In this document: positions 24,920 to 32,260 of the stretch, piece by piece
Layout: every line of letters starts with the position of its first letter
Numbering within the stretch: the stretch's first letter is position 1
Source of the DNA: Acidimicrobiaceae bacterium
GTDB lineage: Bacteria > Actinomycetota > Acidimicrobiia > Acidimicrobiales > UBA8190
Assembly: GCA_003151955.1 (NCBI GenBank)
Contig: PLZB01000070.1
Coordinates: 16,286-80,285, forward strand
Reading direction: 5' to 3'
Length of the DNA: 64,000 bases
The notes under the pieces: model-generated
The model's input: only the letters and a program-made list of their open reading frames with translations
Databases searched by the model: none
What the model was told of the DNA's origin: nothing
Made by a program: the position numbers and the translations under genes

Positions 24920-25270
24920 TCACCCTCCCAGGACGATACCGAGGAGGAAGTGCTCGGTGCCGATGTAATTGTGCCCGAGCTGGAGCCCTTCCCGGAGGGA
25001 GAGCTCGAGGACCTTCTTGGCCCGGGGCGTGAACGGAGGGGAACCGGTCGGCCCGGCCCCGACCAGCCCGACGGTCTCCACGACCTTCTCCCGCACCGCC
25101 TCCAGGGTGACGCCCAGCTGGGCCAGGGCCTGGGCCGCCGGCCCGTCGCTCTCCTGGATCAGGCCGAGGAGGATGTGCTCGGTCCCGATGTAGCCGTGGT
25201 CGAGCAGGCGGGCCTCCTCCTGAGCCAGGACAAGCACCCGTCGGGCCCGGTCGGTGAATCGCTCGAACAT
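24920..25270 (-). CDS. ClpC-type N-domain, N-terminal part of a frameshifted gene
   Basis: The product begins MFERFTDRARRVLVLAQEEA and contains both Clp-N repeats: HGYIGTEHILLGLIQE, and FTPRAKKVLELSLREGLQLGHNYIGTEHFLLGI. In ClpC this domain binds adaptors and substrates. Here no AAA+ module follows. After about residue 112 the frame hits a stop, but reading on one base out of phase gives EGEGVAAQVLVSLGADLNRVR, the exact continuation of the domain. A single-base insertion near 24,925-24,940 explains this. The gene starts 28 nt after the ATPase gene and is probably co-transcribed with it. Confidence 0.8.
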   Translation of the reverse strand: MFERFTDRARRVLVLAQEEARLLDHGYIGTEHILLGLIQESDGPAAQALAQLGVTLEAVREKVVETVGLVGAGPTGSPPFTPRAKKVLELSLREGLQLGHNYIGTEHFLLGIVLGG

Positions 25271-25298
25271 GTGGAACCAGGATCGCAGACCAGCGGCC

Positions 25299-26714
25299 CT
25301 ACCAGGCGTCGATGAGATCCTCGGGCCCGAGACACCAGGCCGCGCCCTGGGCGGTCACGCCGTTGCGCCCGACGGCGACCAGCAGCGTGGAGGCGTCGGC
25401 GCCGGGGATCTCCAGGGTGTCCCTGGCCAGGACGGCGAGATCGCGCTGCTCGAAGGGGTCGTTCTCCAACCACTTGATGGACCCGGTGAATGTGATGCGC
25501 CTGGCAATCGGACCGCGGTCGGCGCCGACGAGGTCGACCTCGGGGTGGTTGGTCCGGGTCCAGTAGCCCCCGACGGCCCCACCCTGAAGGGGACCGAGGG
25601 GCAGGAGCCGGGCCAGGGCCTCACGGACGACGGGCTCGACCGCCCGCCCCCGCCAGCTCGACCAGTCGGAGCGGACCCGGGCCAGGACCCGGTCGCCCCG
25701 GCCCCGCTCGATCTCGGCCAGGTGGGGTCCGACGAATCGGAGCCAGAACCGGAGGTAGGGATCGGCCACCCGGTAGCGGGTCTCCCGGCTGGGCGCCGCG
25801 GAGAGGGGGAGGTCCCGGGCCACGACGCGTTTGTCGAGGAGGATCCCGAGGGCCCGCTCGAGGCTCGTGGCCTGGAGTCCGCCGGCGGCCCTGGCAATGG
25901 TGGAAAAGGTCGTCTCCCCGGAGCCGATCTGGCTCAGGACGTCCCGGGCCTGGGCCGTCGAGGGGAATTCAGCAGCCAGGACGCGTTCGGCACTCACGAT
26001 GAGAGGAGAGGTGGGATCAGCGAAAGCCGACTCGAGGTATTCCCACATCGTCGCTCCCGACGGCCAGTCGTCGCAGATGAGGGGCAGGCCGCCCGTGAGG
26101 AGATAGGCGTCGAAGGCGTCAGCGGCGGAGGGGGCTCCGACAAGGTCGGAGACGGCCCGGGGGGACAGGGGCGGGACGATCAGCTCGGTCCCCCGCTGGA
26201 AGAAGGCCCTGCCGTGGGTGTCGAGGGCTTCCATCATGGCCAGGTCGGAGCCGACCAGGACGAGGAGGACTGGCCGGCGGGACAGGAGGCGGTCCCATTG
26301 CTTCTGGAACGTCCCCTCGAGGCTGGGGTCATCGGCCAGGAGGTAGGGGAACTCGTCGACGACGACAACAGCGGGTTGGTCCACGGGAAGCGCCCGATCG
26401 AGCATCCGGAGGGCTGCATCCCAGGTCTCGGGGACCACCCCTTGGAAGAGGTCGGCTCCGGGCAGGGTGGAGGAACGGGCCTCCTCGGCGAAGAGGGCCA
26501 GCTCCCGCCGGCCCTGGGTCGATGCGGTGAAGAAGAGGGCGGGGACGCCGCTGGCGTCGAGGAAGGTCTCGAGGAGGCGACTCTTCCCGACCCGGCGACG
26601 ACCCCGGACGAGGAGACACCGGCCGGGACGGTCGGTTCCGATCGTGGCCCGGACTCGATCGAGCAGTCCCGTCAGGGACGTCAGCTCTGATTCCCGCCCG
26701 ACGAACCCACCCAT
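25299..26714 (-). CDS. AAA ATPase with C-terminal DUF234-like (nuclease-fold) domain
   Basis: A 471-residue protein of the archaeal-type ATPase/DUF234 family. It starts FVGRESELTSLTGLLDRV, has Walker A GRRRVGKSRLLE (~residues 38-49), Walker B VVVVDEFPYLL (~114-124) and a sensor-like LVLVGSDLAMME. The C-terminal third (YWTRTNHPEVDLVGAD, then ARRITFTGSIKWLE) has the PD-(D/E)XK-like E-V-D-L...K pattern reported for DUF234. Family members are poorly characterised, with proposed links to defence or signalling. An inverted repeat marks the promoter. The Clp-N fusion gene follows closely. Confidence 0.82.
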   Translation of the reverse strand: MGGFVGRESELTSLTGLLDRVRATIGTDRPGRCLLVRGRRRVGKSRLLETFLDASGVPALFFTASTQGRRELALFAEEARSSTLPGADLFQGVVPETWDAALRMLDRALPVDQPAVVVVDEFPYLLADDPSLEGTFQKQWDRLLSRRPVLLVLVGSDLAMMEALDTHGRAFFQRGTELIVPPLSPRAVSDLVGAPSAADAFDAYLLTGGLPLICDDWPSGATMWEYLESAFADPTSPLIVSAERVLAAEFPSTAQARDVLSQIGSGETTFSTIARAAGGLQATSLERALGILLDKRVVARDLPLSAAPSRETRYRVADPYLRFWLRFVGPHLAEIERGRGDRVLARVRSDWSSWRGRAVEPVVREALARLLPLGPLQGGAVGGYWTRTNHPEVDLVGADRGPIARRITFTGSIKWLENDPFEQRDLAVLARDTLEIPGADASTLLVAVGRNGVTAQGAAWCLGPEDLIDAW

Positions 26715-26728
26715 CGCGCACCCCGTTC

Positions 26729-26752
26729 GATACTAACTCTCACGATAGTATC
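26729..26752. promoter_or_regulatory. Inverted repeat GATACTA-N10-TAGTATC
   Basis: Perfect 7-bp arms with a 10-bp spacer (one helical turn between half-site starts plus seven) lie 15-38 bp upstream of the ATPase start, in an AT-rich patch. The repeat could be an operator or an mRNA leader hairpin. Confidence 0.45.
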
Positions 26753-26852
26753 ATTGATGTTAGTTACGAAGGCTGACGTCCGGCCCGATTTCTCGCACTG
26801 TATATGCTGTGCTGCCGACTACCGGGCGAACCGCCCGCCATTCCGTTGCATA

Positions 26853-26858
26853 TATGCT
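26853..26858 (+). promoter_or_regulatory. TATGCT -10 box of a probable leaderless transcript
   Basis: TATGCT is followed after 7 nt by the ATG of the XRE gene (26866), which itself has no ribosome-binding site. Leaderless mRNAs are common in actinobacteria. The box lies within the palindrome GCATATATGC. Confidence 0.45.
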
Positions 26859-26865
26859 TACGGGT

Positions 26866-27465
26866 ATGCAGGACGCAGCTCAGCTTGTCTGGAATGCCCG
26901 CACGGCCGCCGGGCTGTCCGTCCGGTCAATGGCCGAGCGGGCTGGTGTTCCCGCTTCGACCATCAGCAGGGTGGAATCGAGGCGAGTCGACCCCACCGTC
27001 GGGATGTTGCGGAGGATCCTCGATGGAGCGGGCCAGGACCTCGTTGTAACCGGCCACACCAGAACCGAAGGATTGGGCCCCACCATCGCTGAACTCGCTG
27101 ATGCCTGGAGGACGACTCCCCTGGGTCCGCGCCCCGACTGGACCAGGCTTCGGGCATTCGTCGACTACCTCATGCTCAAGCCGGTCCATATCCGAACTGC
27201 GATCGCTCACGCACCTTGGCCATCTGGTGTGCCGATCGTCGATGCGCTCCTGGCCTCAATGGCGGAGAAGCTCGCCGATGATCGGGGCCTCCCCCGACCG
27301 AAATGGACGGGGACGGTTCCCGGCCTCGATCAGGAGTGGCTGACCCCGGGAACACCTCGGATGCAGGCCGCGGTCCGTTCGGCCACGCCACCACAGTTCC
27401 TGCGCCGGGGACTTCTTGTCGACTCCGGCAGCCTCTGGAGACAGGGCGCAACTGGAGGTGCGTGA
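26866..27465 (+). CDS. XRE-type antitoxin/regulator paired with a nucleotidyltransferase
   Basis: An XRE helix-turn-helix covers about residues 5-60 (LVWNARTAAGLSVRSMAERAG, VPASTISRVESRRVDPTVGML). The remaining ~140 residues form a helical domain ending PPQFLRRGLLVDSGSLWR, a type of tail I associate with regulators that precede nucleotidyltransferase genes. ATG 26866 is preferred; ATG 26854 is possible. The 3' end overlaps the nucleotidyltransferase gene. By analogy with AbiE/MenA-type systems it is the antitoxin and autorepressor. Confidence 0.78.
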   Translation: MQDAAQLVWNARTAAGLSVRSMAERAGVPASTISRVESRRVDPTVGMLRRILDGAGQDLVVTGHTRTEGLGPTIAELADAWRTTPLGPRPDWTRLRAFVDYLMLKPVHIRTAIAHAPWPSGVPIVDALLASMAEKLADDRGLPRPKWTGTVPGLDQEWLTPGTPRMQAAVRSATPPQFLRRGLLVDSGSLWRQGATGGA

Positions 27466-27982
27466 GAACCCGCTCGACGCCAGCGATATCCGGGACTATC
27501 TCGTCGAGGTCGCCCAGGTGCTCCCTGACGACTGCCCTCAACAGGTCATCGTCATCGTCGGCGGTTCGCTGCTGGCGTGGCTCGGTTTGAGGGAAACGAC
27601 AGCCGATGTCGACAGCGTCAAGCGGATCGAATCAGCCCTTCGGGAAGCCGTCGCCGAAGTGGCCCACCGCCATGGCCTCTCGGAGCGATGGCTGAACGAT
27701 GCCGCTGCCGGCTTCGTCCCCGCAACCTTCGATGAACAGAAATGTTCCCTCCTGCTCGAGGACCCTCGGCTTCGGGTGCTCGGCGCCCCCCTCCAGCAGG
27801 TGTTCGTCATGAAGCTCTTCGCGGCTCGGGCCAGCGATTTCGACGACCTCGTCGTGATCTGGGACAGATGCGGGTTCAACTCACCTGAAGAGGCGGCTGA
27901 GCTCTTTCATTCTGCCTACCCCCATCTCGAACGAGACGAGTTCCTGGCCGACCACATCCGAGGGCTCGCCGATTCGTCATGA
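27416..27982 (+). CDS. DUF6036-like nucleotidyltransferase (putative toxin)
   Basis: The nucleotidyltransferase core is visible: IVIVGGSLLAWLGLRETTADVDSVK contains the GGS motif and the T-x-D-x-D pair of the minimal fold. A second block (QQVFVMKLFAARASDFDDLVVIW) is typical of DUF6036-type proteins. Such enzymes can inactivate tRNA in MenT/AbiEii toxin-antitoxin systems, but others are not toxins. TTG 27416 is the longest start; GTG 27458, just before the upstream stop, is an alternative. It is overlapped by the XRE gene upstream, giving antitoxin-first order. Confidence 0.75.
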   Translation: MSTPAASGDRAQLEVRENPLDASDIRDYLVEVAQVLPDDCPQQVIVIVGGSLLAWLGLRETTADVDSVKRIESALREAVAEVAHRHGLSERWLNDAAAGFVPATFDEQKCSLLLEDPRLRVLGAPLQQVFVMKLFAARASDFDDLVVIWDRCGFNSPEEAAELFHSAYPHLERDEFLADHIRGLADSS

Positions 27983-28036
27983 GCCGGACAGCGCGAGAGG
28001 GCGCGGTCGGACCGACAGGCCGAACCAAGCAGGAGA

Positions 28037-28546
28037 TCAGGGCTGGCCGACGAACTGGACCGAAACGGCCTGTGACCTCGATGGAGGGATGACCGGGATG
28101 GGGGTGAACCACACCGTCCCGGTTCCCCCGCAGGGGAGGAGGAGGGACGTGGGGAGGGGCTTGGGGCTGTCGTAGCGGGTGAAGATCGTCGCCCCGGCCG
28201 GGGCGACCGCCCCGGGGGTGGCGGGCGGTGGAGTACCGAAGAAGACGCCGATCTCCTTGTCGTTGCCGGTGGCCCCGAGGGAGCCCCCTGAGGTGGAGGG
28301 AGGGAAGAGCTCGTGGACGGCCAGGGTCTGGCCGGCCATGGGATGACCGGTCTGGCCGGGACGGACAGGGCCGAAGCAGGCCATCCGGATCGTGATGGGG
28401 ACGATCGTGTTCCCGGAGACGCCGTTGACGACGCCGGTGAAGAACTGGTTCGGCCCCACCGACCTGGCCGCCCCGGCCGGCAGGGCGGGGATCACCGCGC
28501 CGATGACCATCAGGCCGACGACCGCCCCGATCCTCCGCATGCCCAT
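28037..28546 (-). CDS. Secreted protein of unknown function
   Basis: The product of 169 residues has a Sec signal peptide (MGMRRIGAVVGLMVIGAVIPALPAGAA). The mature domain is Gly/Pro/Thr-rich with two conserved-looking Cys (MACFG, LPCGG), so a single disulfide is likely. It looks like a small Ig-like or jelly-roll domain of the kind found in actinobacterial exoproteins. ATG 28546 follows GGTGGGGGC. No neighbour suggests its role. Confidence 0.62.
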   Translation of the reverse strand: MGMRRIGAVVGLMVIGAVIPALPAGAARSVGPNQFFTGVVNGVSGNTIVPITIRMACFGPVRPGQTGHPMAGQTLAVHELFPPSTSGGSLGATGNDKEIGVFFGTPPPATPGAVAPAGATIFTRYDSPKPLPTSLLLPCGGTGTVWFTPIPVIPPSRSQAVSVQFVGQP

Positions 28547-28666
28547 GCCCCCACCGCCTGTTCGACTCGATGCCCTGCCATTGTGGGCCGCTGCCGTGGC
28601 GAGGGTCAATGGGTGCCGGACAGGCCGGGGACGGACCACTCGGAGTGCACATCCTCGCGCTCCCCG

Positions 28667-29056
28667 CTACTCGAAGACGAGCTTGTCCACTTCCCAGTAG
28701 GCCCGGAGGGCGGCGAGCTTCCCGTCGGGGGAGGCCCGGTAGGTGGAGACGACCCGGCAGATGCCGGTCTCCCCCCCCATGGTGATGTGGATCTCGCCGA
28801 CGTTGGCCACCTCGACACCGCAGTCGTAGGAGTCGGTGATGTGGAAGGTGATGGCCTCGGAGGAGACGATGACGGTGTCGTAGAAGGCGGCGATGGCCTC
28901 GGGGCCGTGATGACCCTTCCCCTCGGGGTCGAGGATGGAGGGACCGATGGGGTCCTCGACGAAGCCGTCCTCGGCGAAGAGGGCCAGCCAGCCGTCGCGG
29001 TCCTTGGCCTCGATGAGGGCCATCGACTGCCTGGAGAGCTCGTAGGCGACACCCAT
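28667..29056 (-). CDS. SnoaL/NTF2-like protein
   Basis: A 129-residue alpha+beta-barrel protein of the SnoaL/ketosteroid isomerase-like fold. Typical segments are YELSRQSMALIEAKDRDGWLALFAEDGFVEDPIG and GPEAIAAFYDTV, with the barrel strands TFHITDSYDCGVEVANVGEIHI. Members act as isomerases, cyclases or dehydratases. It is the third gene of an SDR-LLM-SnoaL operon (5-nt gap), which suggests turnover of an alicyclic or steroid-like compound. The catalytic residues cannot be assigned. Confidence 0.82.
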   Translation of the reverse strand: MGVAYELSRQSMALIEAKDRDGWLALFAEDGFVEDPIGPSILDPEGKGHHGPEAIAAFYDTVIVSSEAITFHITDSYDCGVEVANVGEIHITMGGETGICRVVSTYRASPDGKLAALRAYWEVDKLVFE

Positions 29057-29061
29057 GGTGG

Positions 29062-29943
29062 TCAGTCCTTCCCGGTCGTGGCCACGACGTCGTCGGCGAA
29101 GCGGCGGAGGTTGTCGATCTTGGTCTGGAGGGTCTCGGTGTCCTGGGGGACGCCGTAGGGCCAGCGGAAGCCGACGATGACGTCCGTCACCCCCTGGTCC
29201 TCGAGCCGGCGGACCCCGTCGACGGTGTAGGCGTCGAGGGAGATGACGTGGACCTCGAAGGGCTCACTTGCACGGCCCTCCTCGGCCCGGAGCTCCCCGA
29301 GGCGGGAGAGGAGTCCGGGGAGGTCGGCGGGGTCCCCGCCGCCGTGGAGCCAGCCGTCACCCATCCGGGCCGCCCGGCGGAGGGCGGCCTCGCCGTGGCC
29401 ACCGATGAGGATCGGGACGGGGAGGGTCGGGGCCGGGGTCATCATGACCCGGGGGACCTCGAAGACCTCGCCGTGGTACTCGAACCAGTCCCCGGTGGTC
29501 AGGCCCTTGATCACGTCGAGCATCTCGTCCATCCGCTTCCCCCGGCGGGCCCAGGGGACGTCGGTGAGGGCGTAGTCCTCGGGCCAGGGGCTGGTCCCCA
29601 CCCCGAATCCGAGGCGGTTGTCGGAGAGGACGGCCACCGAGGAGACCTGCTTGGCTACGAGCACCGGGTGGCGGATGGGGAGCTTCACCACGAAGGTGAC
29701 GAAGCGGAGGGTGGTGGTGACCGCCGCCAGGGCGGGGATGAGGGAGAAGGGCTCGAGGAAGGGCTTCCCCTCGAGGAATTCCCGGGTCCCGTCGGGGTTG
29801 AAGGGGTAGGTGGCCTCGGACTCGGCCGGGTAGCAGATGGAGTCGGGGACGACGAAGGAGTGGTAGCCGGCCTCTTCGGCGGCCCGGGCCAGGGGGAGGT
29901 AGAAGGCCGGGTCCACCATGGACTCTGCGTAGGAGAACCGCAC
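29062..29943 (-). CDS. LLM-class (probably F420-dependent) oxidoreductase
   Basis: The 293-residue protein has the luciferase-like TIM-barrel pattern: RFSYAESMVDPAFYLPLARAAEEAGYHSF, then VVKLPIRHPVLVAKQVSSVAVLSDNRLGFGVGTSPWPEDY, and PVPILIGGHGEAALRRAARMGDGW. This is the arrangement of actinobacterial F420-dependent members. Such enzymes reduce or oxidise alcohols, ketones or unsaturated bonds. GTG 29943 is 1 nt from the SDR stop. The substrate is unknown. Confidence 0.87.
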   Translation of the reverse strand: MRFSYAESMVDPAFYLPLARAAEEAGYHSFVVPDSICYPAESEATYPFNPDGTREFLEGKPFLEPFSLIPALAAVTTTLRFVTFVVKLPIRHPVLVAKQVSSVAVLSDNRLGFGVGTSPWPEDYALTDVPWARRGKRMDEMLDVIKGLTTGDWFEYHGEVFEVPRVMMTPAPTLPVPILIGGHGEAALRRAARMGDGWLHGGGDPADLPGLLSRLGELRAEEGRASEPFEVHVISLDAYTVDGVRRLEDQGVTDVIVGFRWPYGVPQDTETLQTKIDNLRRFADDVVATTGKD

Positions 29944-29944
29944 C

Positions 29945-30847
29945 TCAGGCGTTGGGCTTCTCGCCGGAGGTGGCGGCCTGGCGGATGGACTCGAGCTGGT
30001 CGATGAGCCCCATCTTCTCCACCCCGACCTCGGCGAAGCGCTCGGCGATCTGCTCCGGGGTCCAGCGGCCCTCGGTCTTCATGGAGCGGACCTCGACGGG
30101 CTGGTTCCAGACGGCGATCTTCCCGCCCACCACCGTGTAGACCTGCCCGGTCACGTCCTTGGAGGCGTCGGAGAGGAGGTAGGCGGCCATGGGGGCGATG
30201 TCCTCGGGGTCGCCCATCTCGGCCAGCTCCATGGGGACGTTGGCAGACATCCGGGTCCGGGCGATGGGGGCGATGGCGTTGGCCCGGACCCCGTAGCGGT
30301 ACATCCCGACGGCGGCCGACCGGACCAGGGAGACGATCCCGCCTTTGGCCGAGGCATAGTTGGCCTGGGCCACGCTCCCGGTGAAGGCGCCCGAGGTGAT
30401 CCCGACCAGGGAGCCGGACTTCTGCTCCCGCATGACCTCGGCGGCGTGGCGGAAGACGGTGAAGTGGCCCTTCAGGTGGACCCGGATGACGGCGTCCCAC
30501 TCGTCCTCGGACATCTTGAAGAGCATCCGCTCCCGGAGGATCCCGGCCACGCAGACGGCCCCGTCGATCCGGCCCCAGGCCTCGACGGCGGCCCCGACGA
30601 TCCTCTGGCCCCCGGTCATGGTGGCGACGTCCTCGGCCACGGCCACGGCCTCGCCCCCGAGGGCCTCGATCTCCTTCACCACGGCGTCGGCCACCTCGCT
30701 GGTGGGGTCCTCCCCCGACAGGGAGACCCCGAGGTCGGCCACCACGATCCTGGCCCCCTCGGCGGCACAGCCCAGGGCGATGGCCCGGCCGATGCCACTC
30801 CCCCCGCCCGTCACCACGATGGCCTTGTCCTGCAGGAATCCAGACAC
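29945..30847 (-). CDS. Short-chain dehydrogenase/reductase
   Basis: The NAD(P)-binding motif is VVTGGGSGIGRAIALG near the N-terminus. The catalytic Ser lies in GITSGAF and the Tyr-x3-Lys in NYASAKGGIV. A ~50-residue C-terminal extension (SMKTEGRWTPEQIAERFAEVG) resembles that of multifunctional beta-oxidation-type SDRs. At 300 residues it is a little longer than classical SDRs. GTG 30847 has a GGAGG ribosome-binding site. It leads the operon with the LLM and SnoaL genes; a near-palindrome lies upstream. Confidence 0.9.
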   Translation of the reverse strand: MSGFLQDKAIVVTGGGSGIGRAIALGCAAEGARIVVADLGVSLSGEDPTSEVADAVVKEIEALGGEAVAVAEDVATMTGGQRIVGAAVEAWGRIDGAVCVAGILRERMLFKMSEDEWDAVIRVHLKGHFTVFRHAAEVMREQKSGSLVGITSGAFTGSVAQANYASAKGGIVSLVRSAAVGMYRYGVRANAIAPIARTRMSANVPMELAEMGDPEDIAPMAAYLLSDASKDVTGQVYTVVGGKIAVWNQPVEVRSMKTEGRWTPEQIAERFAEVGVEKMGLIDQLESIRQAATSGEKPNA

Positions 30848-30869
30848 CCACGAACCTCCGGTCTCAGTT

Positions 30870-30886
30870 TCTGACGGTACGTTAGA
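30870..30886. promoter_or_regulatory. Near-palindrome TCTGACGGTACGTTAGA upstream of the SDR operon
   Basis: Seven-base arms with one mismatch flank a 3-bp centre, 23-39 bp ahead of the SDR start. The symmetry suits a TetR-type dimer. The sequence is unrelated to the KstR-like sites elsewhere in the window. Confidence 0.45.
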
Positions 30887-31058
30887 TTACCGATTTCGAG
30901 AAGACGGGGCGAAACGGAGGGCGGCCCCCTCGTTGTCCGGCGGTTGGGTTGCCGCTCAAGACCCCGGAATTCCTGCCGATGACAGACCGATGTCCTTCAT
31001 ACGGGCGTCATATTGATAATTGCCAATATCGGACTCGATTCGAAGGGAAGTACAAGAG

Positions 31059-32069
31059 ATGCGCGAAACCCTGGTCCGCCGCGCCCTTCGGGCGCCCCGA
31101 ACAGCCGAGCCGGTGCTCCGTGGCTCCGAGGAGGCGTTCACCCTGATCGAGCTGATGGTGGTCCTCCTGATCATCGCCATCCTGCTCGCCATCGCCATCC
31201 CGACGTTCCTGGGGGTGACCTCGAGCGCCAACGACCGGGCCGCCCAGACCAACGGGACCAACGCCGTCAAGGAGGCGCTGGCCGTCTTCCAGAACAACAA
31301 CCAGACCTTCAACGCCGGCCCGTTCTCGAAGTCGGCTCCCGAGTTCGCCTGGAGCAACGACTCCTCGGGCTCGGACTTCCCCCCGGGTGCTCTGGGCAGC
31401 GGCGCCAACCTGGCCAGCTCGGGGACGACCGCCAACGCCGTCAGCTACTGGGTCGGGGACTCCGCCACCTCCGCTGACGGCCTGGCCCTGGTGGTGGCCA
31501 CCTACGCCAAGGGCACCAGCACCTGCTGGTTCGTCGCCGACCTCCAGGCCACCCCGCTCCTGGCCGAGATCGGCGGACCCGGCGGCGACACGGCCACCTT
31601 CATGTCGACCTCGGGGATCACCACCGGCGGCACCTTCTACGCCAAGGCCACCAACACCACCGACTGCCAGGCCTCGATGGCCATCGACCCCTACACCTGG
31701 GGAACGACCTGGTCGAACCCCGGCGTCAACGCCGGCATCGGCGGCGGCGGCAGCACCACGACGGCCGCCACCACCACCACGGTGGGCAACTCGCCGCTGG
31801 GACCGGCCTGCACCGGAGCACTGGCCACGGCTCCATCGTCGATCACCTGGTCGGGGGACTCGTCGTACTTGATCAGCGGGTCGAGCGACGTGACCGGCCC
31901 CGGGACCGTCGCTCTGCGGATGTCGGTGGGCGGTGTGCTGAAGCTCAACGTCGTCCCGGCCAACGGCGGCAGTATCTCGGGCGTCGTCTCCGGGACGACC
32001 TACCTGGCTCAGCTGTTCAACAGCAGCAGCAGCTGCTACTCGGCCGGCCTCACCACCACCGCCCCCTGA
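31059..32069 (+). CDS. Type IV pilin-like protein with non-canonical cleavage site
   Basis: The N-terminus is a type III/IV prepilin signal: a basic leader, then GSEEA-FTLIELMVVLLIIAI. Cleavage would fall after Ala26, not the usual Gly, with Glu at +5. The hydrophobic helix continues to IPTFLGVTSS. The head domain (NDRAAQTNGTNAVKEALAVFQNNNQTF, SAPEFAWSN) is homologous to that of the chimera at 57664-58971. A Gly/Thr linker and a second Ser/Thr-rich domain follow. No pil genes lie nearby. ATG 31059 follows GGGAAG. A strong hairpin follows the stop. Confidence 0.82.
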   Translation: MRETLVRRALRAPRTAEPVLRGSEEAFTLIELMVVLLIIAILLAIAIPTFLGVTSSANDRAAQTNGTNAVKEALAVFQNNNQTFNAGPFSKSAPEFAWSNDSSGSDFPPGALGSGANLASSGTTANAVSYWVGDSATSADGLALVVATYAKGTSTCWFVADLQATPLLAEIGGPGGDTATFMSTSGITTGGTFYAKATNTTDCQASMAIDPYTWGTTWSNPGVNAGIGGGGSTTTAATTTTVGNSPLGPACTGALATAPSSITWSGDSSYLISGSSDVTGPGTVALRMSVGGVLKLNVVPANGGSISGVVSGTTYLAQLFNSSSSCYSAGLTTTAP

Positions 32070-32103
32070 TCGTCTCCCGCCGGGACTGCCGCCCATGACG
32101 TCC

Positions 32104-32140
32104 ACGGTCCCGGTCCCGAGTTTCTCGGGGCCGGGACCGT
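32104..32140 (+). terminator. Strong 17-bp hairpin after the pilin gene
   Basis: Arms 32104-32120 and 32124-32140 pair with one G-U wobble around a TTT loop. There is no T-tract, as in the I-shaped terminators described for actinobacteria. Confidence 0.6.
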
Positions 32141-32194
32141 AGCGCGCTTCGACGCACTCTGCCGGGATGGCAGAGCGGCTGGTTCCTCCTCACC

Positions 32195-32224
32195 TTGACC
32201 CCAGACGAGAACGTGTTCTAGTCT
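32195..32224 (+). promoter_or_regulatory. fadD promoter containing a KstR-like operator
   Basis: TTGACC (32195-32200) and TAGTCT (32219-32224) are separated by 18 bp. The spacer holds GAGAACGTGTTCTA (32207-32220), which matches the KstR consensus TNNAACNNGTTNNA except for the first base. A TetR-family dimer bound here would block the promoter. The closest mapped gene downstream is the acyl-CoA synthetase at 32261. Confidence 0.65.
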
Positions 32225-32260
32225 TCCCGGGCGTCGAGCGGACCTTCCTGGGAGGGAATC

